The notes under the pieces were generated by a model. That model was not told where the DNA came from. It made no database searches and worked only from the letters and a program-made list of their open reading frames with translations. Shown piece after piece: positions 5,865-11,222 of a DNA stretch of 11,222 bases (position 1 is its first letter; each line of letters opens with the position of its first letter). The position numbers were made by a program, and so were the translations under genes. The stretch is from an uncultured Faecalibacterium sp. (lineage in GTDB: Bacteria > Bacillota > Clostridia > Oscillospirales > Ruminococcaceae), in NCBI GenBank assembly GCA_934525325.1, contig CAKSZE010000056.1, forward strand, positions 1-11,222, in the 5' to 3' direction.

Positions 5865-5892
5865 TTGCTTTTGGAAAGCTTTTGTGTATAAT
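5865..5892 (+). promoter_or_regulatory. likely promoter of pckA
   Basis: A perfect TATAAT (5887-5892) lies 16 nt after TTGCTT (5865-5870). Transcription would start near 5899, leaving an untranslated leader of almost 290 nt before the pckA start at 6187. Weaker promoters closer to the gene cannot be excluded. Confidence 0.6.
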
Positions 5893-5900
5893 GGTAGACA

Positions 5901-5935
5901 GGAGAATTTGCATTGCATCGTTCTGTGCAGTCTCC
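5901..5935 (+). other. hairpin at the start of the pckA leader
   Basis: GGAGA (5901-5905) pairs with TCTCC (5931-5935), and TGCA (5909-5912) with TGCA (5926-5929) inside it. It would form at the very 5' end of the predicted transcript, where such stems often protect an mRNA. Modest pairing; prediction by eye. Confidence 0.35.
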
Positions 5936-6016
5936 CCCTTGTGCGGTGTCCGTACCATAAATGGCGCTGCATCTCCTTGGGTGCATCTGAAAAGTCGAAA
6001 ATTTAGTCTATTTCTA

Positions 6017-6102
6017 CAAGCACAGCTGGATTTTGCGTTAAACAGCCTTGAAATCCACAAAGGATTCCTGCGGCTATTTGCCTTAAATCCCGCTTGTGCT
6101 TG
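6017..6102 (+). ncRNA. candidate structured leader RNA of pckA: 86-nt nested rod hairpin
   Basis: Four helices nest inside one another. 6017-6023 (CAAGCAC) pairs with 6096-6102 (GTGCTTG). 6028-6033 (GGATTT) pairs with 6085-6090 (AAATCC). 6040-6047 (AAACAGCC) pairs with 6072-6079 (GGCTATTT) with one mismatch. 6052-6056 (AATCC) pairs with 6062-6066 (GGATT) over a 5-nt ACAAA loop. The internal loops are nearly symmetrical (4x5, 6x5, 4x5). GGATTT can instead pair with AAATCC at 6051-6056, giving a competing structure. The position in the untranslated leader fits a regulatory RNA, but I do not recognise a known riboswitch class and no ligand can be named. Confidence 0.5.
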
Positions 6103-6138
6103 CGAAATATTCGTCATTTTCTTTGTTTTCAGATACAC

Positions 6139-6158
6139 CTTACACAGTGTTATGTAAG
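6139..6158. repeat. inverted repeat CTTACA-8-TGTAAG just ahead of pckA
   Basis: CTTACA (6139-6144) and TGTAAG (6153-6158) are perfect complements 28-48 nt before the start codon, with ACACAGTGT inside as a second small palindrome. It could be a protein binding site or a small RNA hairpin upstream of the ribosome binding site AGAGG (6173-6177). Confidence 0.4.
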
Positions 6159-6186
6159 GATCAAACGAAAGTAGAGGTACGCAAAT

Positions 6187-7791
6187 ATGGCAAAGTTGGA
6201 TCTTACCAAGTATGGCATTACCGGCACGACTGAAGTCGTGCACAACCCCTCCTACGAGCAGCTGTTCGCCGAGGAGACCAAGCCCGAGCTGGAAGGCTAC
6301 GAGAAGGGTCACGTCAGCGAGCTGGGCGCTGTGAACGTGATGACCGGTATCTACACCGGCCGTTCTCCCAAGGACAAGTTCATCGTGATGGACGAGAACT
6401 CCAAGGACACCGTGTGGTGGACCAGCGATGAGTACAAGAACGACAACCACCCCGCTTCTCAGGAGGCTTGGAAGGCTGTCAAGGAGATCGCTCAGAAGGA
6501 GCTGTCCAACAAGCGCCTGTACGTCGTGGATGCTTTCTGCGGTGCCAACAAGGATACCCGCATGGCAGTGCGTTTCATCGTGGAAGTGGCCTGGCAGGCA
6601 CACTTCGTGACCAATATGTTCATCCGTCCCACCGCTGAGGAGCTGGAGAACTTTGAGCCTGATTTCGTTGTTTACAACGCTTCCAAGGCTAAGGTCGAGA
6701 ACTACAAGGAGCTGGGCCTGAACTCCGAGACTGCTGTGCTGTTCAACATCACCAGCAAGGAGCAGGTCATCGTCAACACCTGGTACGGCGGCGAGATGAA
6801 GAAGGGTATGTTCTCCATGATGAACTACTTCCTGCCGCTGAAGGGCATTGCTTCCATGCACTGCTCTGCCAACACCGATAAGAACGGCGAGAACACCGCC
6901 ATCTTCTTCGGCCTGTCCGGCACCGGCAAGACCACCCTGTCCACCGATCCCAAGCGTCTGCTGATCGGCGACGACGAGCACGGCTGGGACGACAACGGCG
7001 TGTTCAACTTCGAGGGCGGCTGCTACGCTAAGGTCATCAACCTGGATAAGGAGTCCGAGCCCGATATCTACAACGCCATCAAGCGCAACGCTCTGCTGGA
7101 GAACGTCACTCTGGATGCCGAGGGTCACATCGACTTCGCTGACAAGTCCGTCACCGAGAACACCCGTGTGTCCTACCCCATCAACCACATCAACAACATC
7201 GTGCGTCCCGTTTCTTCTGCTCCCGCAGCTAAGAACGTGATCTTCCTGTCTGCTGACGCTTTCGGCGTTCTGCCCCCGGTCTCCATCCTGACCCCGGAGC
7301 AGACCCAGTACTACTTCCTGTCCGGCTTTACCGCAAAGCTGGCAGGCACCGAGCGCGGCATCACCGAGCCCACTCCCACCTTCTCCGCTTGCTTCGGTCA
7401 GGCTTTCCTGGAGCTGCACCCCACCAAGTACGCTGAGGAGCTGGTCAAGAAGATGAAGGCCAGCGGCGCAAAGGCTTATCTGGTCAACACCGGCTGGAAC
7501 GGCACCGGCAAGCGCATCTCCATCAAGGATACCCGCGGCATCATCGACGCCATCCTGAGCGGTGCCATCAACGAGGCTCCCACCAAGAAGATCCCCTACT
7601 TCGACTTTGAGGTCCCCACCGCTCTGCCCGGTGTTGACCCCGCCATCCTCGATCCCCGCGACACCTACGCAGATGCCGCTCAGTGGGAAGAGAAGGCAAA
7701 GGATCTGGCTGGCCGCTTCGTGAAGAACTTCGCTAAGTACGAGGGCAACGAGCACGGCAAGGCTCTGGTCTCCGCAGGCCCCCAGCTGTAA
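6187..7791 (+). CDS. pckA: phosphoenolpyruvate carboxykinase (ATP)
   Basis: This 534-residue enzyme interconverts oxaloacetate plus ATP with phosphoenolpyruvate, CO2 and ADP in the cytoplasm. In anaerobic gut Firmicutes it can serve gluconeogenesis or run in the carboxylating direction to save ATP. Length and motifs are those of the ATP-dependent family: TGRSPKDKF with Arg59; GGEMKKG with Lys205/Lys206; SMHCSAN with metal ligand His225; the P-loop GLSGTGKTT at 242-250 with Lys248; GDDEHGW from 261 with the kinase-2 aspartates; and Arg327 in NTRVSYP. All key residues are present. ATG at 6187 follows AGAGG (6173-6177) at a 9-nt spacing. Codon use is strongly biased (mostly GAG, CTG, AAG, GAC, AAC), suggesting high expression. 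The gene appears monocistronic, with a promoter near 5887, a long structured leader and a strong terminator behind it. Confidence 0.98.
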   Translation: MAKLDLTKYGITGTTEVVHNPSYEQLFAEETKPELEGYEKGHVSELGAVNVMTGIYTGRSPKDKFIVMDENSKDTVWWTSDEYKNDNHPASQEAWKAVKEIAQKELSNKRLYVVDAFCGANKDTRMAVRFIVEVAWQAHFVTNMFIRPTAEELENFEPDFVVYNASKAKVENYKELGLNSETAVLFNITSKEQVIVNTWYGGEMKKGMFSMMNYFLPLKGIASMHCSANTDKNGENTAIFFGLSGTGKTTLSTDPKRLLIGDDEHGWDDNGVFNFEGGCYAKVINLDKESEPDIYNAIKRNALLENVTLDAEGHIDFADKSVTENTRVSYPINHINNIVRPVSSAPAAKNVIFLSADAFGVLPPVSILTPEQTQYYFLSGFTAKLAGTERGITEPTPTFSACFGQAFLELHPTKYAEELVKKMKASGAKAYLVNTGWNGTGKRISIKDTRGIIDAILSGAINEAPTKKIPYFDFEVPTALPGVDPAILDPRDTYADAAQWEEKAKDLAGRFVKNFAKYEGNEHGKALVSAGPQL

Positions 7792-7831
7792 GCTGAAACC
7801 CCGCATTTTTCTTCTGAACTCCATATAGAAT

Positions 7832-7877
7832 AAGCGCCCGCCCCGTGGTTCTGCTCGAACCATAGGGCGGGCGCTTT
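7832..7877 (+). terminator. strong terminator after pckA
   Basis: AAGCGCCCGCCC (7832-7843) pairs perfectly with GGGCGGGCGCTT (7865-7876), and the loop itself contains a further stem (GTGGTTC with GAACCAT). The T-tract is short (CTTT), but the very stable GC stem makes termination likely. Confidence 0.8.
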
Positions 7878-7932
7878 GCTGTACGGCCTGTGCATGAAGG
7901 GATCAAATAGAGCGGGCTGTGTTTGAAAATTG

Positions 7933-7943
7933 CGATAGTATCG
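7933..7943. repeat. palindrome CGATA-G-TATCG ahead of the aminopeptidase promoter
   Basis: A perfect 5-1-5 palindrome lies 8 bp upstream of the -35 box at 7952. The position suits a regulator binding site, but no regulator can be named. Confidence 0.35.
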
Positions 7944-7951
7944 TCCCCGCA

Positions 7952-7980
7952 TTGCATTCTTTGTGCTGGAATGATACAAT
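7952..7980 (+). promoter_or_regulatory. promoter of the Xaa-Pro aminopeptidase gene
   Basis: TTGCAT (7952-7957) is followed by an ideal 17-nt spacer and TACAAT (7975-7980), extended by TGA directly upstream. Transcription would start near 7987. A small hairpin, GCCGGA-6-TCCGGC (8001-8018), lies in the leader just before the ribosome binding site GAGGG (8031-8035). Confidence 0.75.
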
Positions 7981-8043
7981 AGCAGCAGCAAACCATCGCC
8001 GCCGGACGTTTTTCCGGCAAATGACAGAAAGAGGGCTTTTGTT

Positions 8044-9843
8044 ATGAGTATGAACACGGTTCCCGAGCGTCTGGCTGCGCTGCGTGCCGCTATGCAGGCA
8101 AACGGCGTGGACGTCTATCTGATCCCGGTGGGCGACCCGCATTCCAGCGAGTATCTGCCCGATCACTACACCTCTCTGACCTACTTCTCCGGCTTCCACG
8201 GTGAGAACTCCAACTTTGTGGTCACCATGACCGAGAGCGCCGTCTGGGCAGATGGCCGGTACTTTGTGCAGGCAGAAAAGGAGATCGCCGGTACCGAGAT
8301 CCAGCTGATGCGCATGGGCGAGCCGGGCGTGCCCACCGCCGAGGAATACTGCGGCAAGGTGCTGCCCGAGGGCGGCACGCTGGGTCTGTGCGGCCTGACC
8401 GCCAACTGTGCACTGGTCAATAACCTGAAAAAGGAACTGGAGCCCAAGCACGGCAGCATCAAGACCCTGTTTTTAGAGGACGAGCTGTGGGTGGAGGGAC
8501 GCCCTGCCCGCCCGGCTACCCCGGCATGGATCCTGCCCAAGGAGTACGCAGGCTTCTCCCCGGCGGAAAAGCTGGAGCAGCTGCGCGGCAAACTGAAGGA
8601 GCAGGGCTGCACCGCCCAGCTGGTGGGCAAGCTGGATAATCTGGCTTGGCTTCTGAACCTGCGCGCCATGGATATCGAGTGCACCCCCTACGCCATGGCC
8701 TACTGCTATGTCACCCCGAATCGCGCCGTGCTGTTCATCAATCAGGCGCGGGTCACCCCGGAGGCCAAGGCAGAGCTGGAAGCCAACGGCGTGACGCTGG
8801 CCGACTACGACAGCATTCTGGACGTGATGGCCGCCGAGACCGAGCCGCAGACCGTGCTGGCCGAGAGCGCTACCGTGAACTACGCCGTGTATCAGGTGCT
8901 GGAAAATAACCCCGCCTTGACCGTGAAGGATGCCGCCGACCCCCTGCTGGCCATGAAGGGCGTGAAGAACGAGGTGGAGCTGGCACACCTGCGCGAGTCC
9001 CATCTGCGGGACGCTGTTGCCATGGTGCGGTTCCAGATCGAGCTGGAGAACCGTCTGGCTTCCGGCGAACAGTTGACCGAGCTGACCGTGGACGAGATCC
9101 TGCACAAGTACCGCAGCGCGGACGACAAGTTCCTTGTGGAGAGCTTTGGCACCATTGCAGCCTACGGCGGCAACGCAGCCATGATGCACTACCACGCCAC
9201 CCCGGAGGATCATGCCGTCTTGCAGCGCAAGGGCTTTTTGCTGGTGGACAGCGGCGCTACCTATCTGGACGGCACCACCGACATCACCCGCACCTATCCG
9301 CTGGGCGAGCTGACCGAGGACGAGCGGCTGTTCTATACCTGGACGCTGCAGTGCCACATCGACATTGCCAAGGCTGTCTGGCTGGACTACTGCGACTGCC
9401 ACATGCTGGACACCATCGCCCGCGAGCCGCTGTGGCGTCACCTCATCAACTACCGCTGCGGCACCGGCCACAGCGTCAGCTTTGTGGGCAACGTCCATGA
9501 GGGCCCCCACGCCCTGAACGGCCGCAACACCACCCTGATGCGCCCGGGCATGATCGTCACCGACGAGCCCGGCGTGTATGAAGCCGGCGAGGTGGGCATC
9601 CGCATCGAGAACGAGATCGAGTGCTACCACAAGGCCGACAACCAGTACGGTACCTTCCTTGCTTTCCGTCCCCTCACCTTTGTGCCCATTGCCACCTCTC
9701 CCATCGTGCCCGGCGTGCTGGACAAGGAGCAGATCGCTTGGCTGAACGATTACCACCGCAAGGTGTTCGAGCAGCTGGCACCCCGCCTGACCGAGGACGA
9801 GCGCGCATGGCTGGCTGAGAAGTGCGCCGCCATCGGCTGCTAA
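8044..9843 (+). CDS. Xaa-Pro aminopeptidase, long form (M24B, aminopeptidase P family)
   Basis: This metallopeptidase removes an N-terminal residue that is followed by proline, a step in peptide use and turnover in the cytoplasm. At 599 residues it is the long form with two creatinase-like N-terminal domains (about 8-150 and 160-305), the pita-bread catalytic domain (about 310-530) and a short C-terminal domain, like eukaryotic XPNPEP1, rather than the roughly 440-residue E. coli PepP. The five metal ligands are all visible: Asp402 (LVDSGA), Asp413 (TTDITR), His476 (GTGHSV), Glu508 (DEPGVYE) and Glu522 (RIENE). MHYH at 381-384 provides a conserved active-site histidine. ATG at 8044 follows GAGGG with an 8-nt spacer. 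It has its own promoter, and the stem at 9901-9936 lies downstream, so it is probably monocistronic. No signal peptide is seen. Such genes are often labelled pepP. Confidence 0.96.
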   Translation: MSMNTVPERLAALRAAMQANGVDVYLIPVGDPHSSEYLPDHYTSLTYFSGFHGENSNFVVTMTESAVWADGRYFVQAEKEIAGTEIQLMRMGEPGVPTAEEYCGKVLPEGGTLGLCGLTANCALVNNLKKELEPKHGSIKTLFLEDELWVEGRPARPATPAWILPKEYAGFSPAEKLEQLRGKLKEQGCTAQLVGKLDNLAWLLNLRAMDIECTPYAMAYCYVTPNRAVLFINQARVTPEAKAELEANGVTLADYDSILDVMAAETEPQTVLAESATVNYAVYQVLENNPALTVKDAADPLLAMKGVKNEVELAHLRESHLRDAVAMVRFQIELENRLASGEQLTELTVDEILHKYRSADDKFLVESFGTIAAYGGNAAMMHYHATPEDHAVLQRKGFLLVDSGATYLDGTTDITRTYPLGELTEDERLFYTWTLQCHIDIAKAVWLDYCDCHMLDTIAREPLWRHLINYRCGTGHSVSFVGNVHEGPHALNGRNTTLMRPGMIVTDEPGVYEAGEVGIRIENEIECYHKADNQYGTFLAFRPLTFVPIATSPIVPGVLDKEQIAWLNDYHRKVFEQLAPRLTEDERAWLAEKCAAIGC

Positions 9844-9900
9844 TATTAAAAAGAGCAAAAGCCAGCTGCCGCTTGCTGTCCTGACTCTTGCCGTAAAAAT

Positions 9901-9936
9901 GCAATTCCGGGCAGACCGCAGTCTGCCCGGAATTGC
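9901..9936. terminator. perfect 16-bp hairpin after the aminopeptidase gene
   Basis: The 16 bases at 9901-9916 are the exact reverse complement of 9921-9936, with loop CGCA. The stem is preceded by AAAAA and followed by TTGATTT, so it could stop transcription from either direction. It may instead fold in the leader of the regulator gene, if that gene's promoter lies upstream of it. Confidence 0.75.
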
Positions 9937-9977
9937 TTGATTTAAAAGAAATTTTCCGCTGCAAAGGAAACCAAACC

Positions 9978-10697
9978 ATGATCTTTCACATTGCGATCTG
10001 CAGCCCGGACGGGGCGCTGCGCAGCCGGCTGGAGCACCAGTGCATGGAGTTCTTCGCCCGGCGGGAGGACGCCTGCATCGTGGAGCAGCTGCAAAGCCCG
10101 GAGACGCTTTTGCAGCAGGATGCCGCCGGGCTGCGGTACGAGCTATACCTCATCGAGCTTGCGGCGGTGGCCCGGCCCGAAGGGCTTACGGCGGCGGCAG
10201 AGCTGCGCCGCCGGGGCCGCCGTGCTCCGCTGGCCTTTGTGGCACGCACCCCGGCGCACGCATACAGCGCCTACCGGGTGGACGCCATGCAGTATCTGCT
10301 GCAGCCGGTGCACCAGCCGGAGGTCTCTGCCCTGCTCAAGCGGGCGGTGGAGCCGGAATACGGCCCCACCCTTACCGTGACCACCGCAGACGGCGTGCGG
10401 GCGCTGGCCTATGCCGAGCTTGAATATCTGGAATGCACCCACCATATCGTGCACTTCCACCTGACCACCGGAGAGGATGTGGCCTCCCTCTCGCTGCGGG
10501 TGCCCTTTTCTGCCGTGGCGCAGCCGCTGCTTGCGGATGGCCGCTTTGTGCAGCCGCACCGCTCCTATGTGGTCAATCTGGAAGCAGTACAGCTGCTTTC
10601 CCCCGGCGAGGTACGGATGCGCAGCGGGGCGCGCATTCCCATCCCCCGCGGGCGGGAAGCCGCCGTCCGGGAGGCTTTCTGCGCCCGGGTAGGGTAA
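9978..10697 (+). CDS. LytTR-family DNA-binding regulator with a degenerate receiver domain
   Basis: The start ATG at 9978 is chosen because AAAGGA lies 9 nt upstream; the longer frame from 9933 would begin inside a terminator stem. The 239-residue product has an N-terminal receiver-like domain (about 1-122) and a C-terminal LytTR DNA-binding domain (about 132-235) with YLECTHHIVHF and VQPHRSYVVNL, typical of AgrA/LytR-type regulators. The receiver keeps the overall pattern but lacks the chemistry: the acidic pair after strand 1 is Ser9-Pro10-Asp11 in IAICSPD; the phospho-acceptor Asp is Glu60 in YELYLIE; the Thr/Ser of strand 4 appears to be Ala89; and the Lys of the YLLKP motif is Gln109 (YLLQP). 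Phosphorylation control is therefore unlikely. No histidine kinase is encoded beside it in this window and no target operon is evident. A promoter was not identified. Confidence 0.9.
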   Translation: MIFHIAICSPDGALRSRLEHQCMEFFARREDACIVEQLQSPETLLQQDAAGLRYELYLIELAAVARPEGLTAAAELRRRGRRAPLAFVARTPAHAYSAYRVDAMQYLLQPVHQPEVSALLKRAVEPEYGPTLTVTTADGVRALAYAELEYLECTHHIVHFHLTTGEDVASLSLRVPFSAVAQPLLADGRFVQPHRSYVVNLEAVQLLSPGEVRMRSGARIPIPRGREAAVREAFCARVG

Positions 10698-10709
10698 AGA
10701 AAAAATGAA

Positions 10710-10752
10710 GAAGCCGCTGCACAGCGATTTTGCGTGCGGCGGCTTCTGTTTT
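10710..10752. terminator. bidirectional terminator between convergent genes
   Basis: 13 bases at 10710-10722 (GAAGCCGCTGCAC) pair with 10734-10746 (GTGCGGCGGCTTC) with one wobble. TGTTTTA follows on the plus strand, and a longer T-rich run (complement of 10698-10709) follows on the minus strand. It can end both the regulator gene and the opposing glycosyltransferase gene. Confidence 0.88.
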
Positions 10753-10769
10753 ACGGAAAATTGCCGGGA

Positions 10770-11222
10770 TCACTTGGGCTGCGTTCTGCGCTTCAGCAGG
10801 GTCTGGACAGGGCCTGCGGGCATGAAACGCTCCGACTGGGCAATGAGGGTATGGTACAGCCGCAGCTGGTTGCCCCGGGCGATCCCCAGTTCTGCCAGCA
10901 TCTGCTTGTAATGGGGGAACATCTGCAGGCGGCTGTTCACGACCTTGCTAAGGTCTGCACTGGTATGCAGCAGGCTCTGGGGGTTCTGGATGTAGTAATA
11001 GCCCGGGTCGGCAAGGGCGGTATAGGCCTTCGCCAGCCGGAAATACCGCACATTGAACAGCTGATCCTCGTTGTACACTTCGCGGGTGAACCAGAGCCCT
11101 GCGTTCATCAGCAGGCTGCGGCGGTACAGCTTGTTCCAAACAACGTTGAAATAGAAGGAGGAGGGCTTTTTCATGTACTCCTGCATAAACTCCTTCTGGC
11201 CGTAGTTCCCGGCGGGCAGAAA
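10770..11222 (-). CDS. family-2 glycosyltransferase, C-terminal part (gene continues beyond the window)
   Basis: The frame is open from the right edge of the window to TGA at 10770, giving 150 C-terminal residues. The start is outside. VVWNKLYRRSLL followed by a segment ending in NEDQLFNVRYF is the typical end of the GT-A catalytic domain in bacterial family-2 glycosyltransferases. The ED pair there holds the candidate catalytic base, and DPGYYYIQNPQSL after it corresponds to the usual short strand carrying the YYYR-like segment. Such enzymes add sugars to capsular or exopolysaccharide, teichoic acid or glycan precursors at the cytoplasmic face of the membrane. The last 60 residues are helical and basic, with no membrane segment. 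The substrate cannot be told from this fragment. An internal ATG at 11186 is not the start, since coding sequence continues upstream. Confidence 0.88.
   Translation of the reverse strand, partial: FLPAGNYGQKEFMQEYMKKPSSFYFNVVWNKLYRRSLLMNAGLWFTREVYNEDQLFNVRYFRLAKAYTALADPGYYYIQNPQSLLHTSADLSKVVNSRLQMFPHYKQMLAELGIARGNQLRLYHTLIAQSERFMPAGPVQTLLKRRTQPK

Noticed and set aside
5806-6157. Short plus-strand frames of 66 and 108 codons in the spacer before pckA
   Set aside because: They cross the pckA promoter and the structured leader, and have no ribosome binding site or recognisable domain.
5719-7863. A 714-codon minus-strand open frame opposite pckA, and similar long minus-strand frames opposite the aminopeptidase and the integrase
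   Set aside because: These are shadow frames produced by strongly biased GC-rich codons on the coding strand; their low-complexity composition has no domain match, and the plus-strand products are unmistakable.

Overview
The window looks like part of the genome of a GC-rich, low-branching Firmicute of the Oscillospiraceae, most likely Faecalibacterium or a close relative. This rests on remembered resemblance of the phosphoenolpyruvate carboxykinase, the aminopeptidase and the mobile-element proteins to that group, on GC-rich codons next to Gram-positive style Shine-Dalgarno sites, and on classical -10/-35 promoters. No search was run.

Region 1 (1 to about 4720) is a mobilizable element in decay, lying against the 3' end of a tRNA-Lys gene. 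It holds an AT-rich stretch without a convincing gene (1-478), a GC-rich hairpin-rich stretch that could hold the transfer origin (about 480-790), a MobV/Pre-type relaxase, a CHC2 zinc-finger protein, the front part of a primase, and a tyrosine integrase. Three defects stand out. The relaxase has CTG where its ATG should be. The zinc-finger gene has AAG where its ATG should be. In both cases a good Shine-Dalgarno site sits exactly 9 nt upstream. The primase is cut after residue 153 and joined directly to the integrase start, which removes the helicase half, anything that lay between the two genes, and the integrase's own ribosome binding site.

Region 2 (4677-5622) is on the minus strand: tRNA-Lys(UUU) with promoter and terminator, then upstream of it a 208-residue protein resembling permuted papain-like (YiiX/NlpC-P60-type) hydrolases, with its own promoter.

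Region 3 (5623-9840) is core metabolism on the plus strand: pckA (ATP-dependent PEP carboxykinase), preceded by a leader of almost 290 nt containing an 86-nt nested rod-like hairpin, and then, after a strong terminator, a long-form Xaa-Pro aminopeptidase with its own promoter.

Region 4 (9841-11222) contains a LytTR-type regulator whose receiver domain has lost its main phosphorylation residues, a bidirectional terminator, and the C-terminal part of a minus-strand family-2 glycosyltransferase that runs off the window.

No clearly new multi-gene system is visible. The observations most worth following are the pckA leader structure, the phosphorylation-deficient LytTR regulator, and the pattern of damage in the mobile element.
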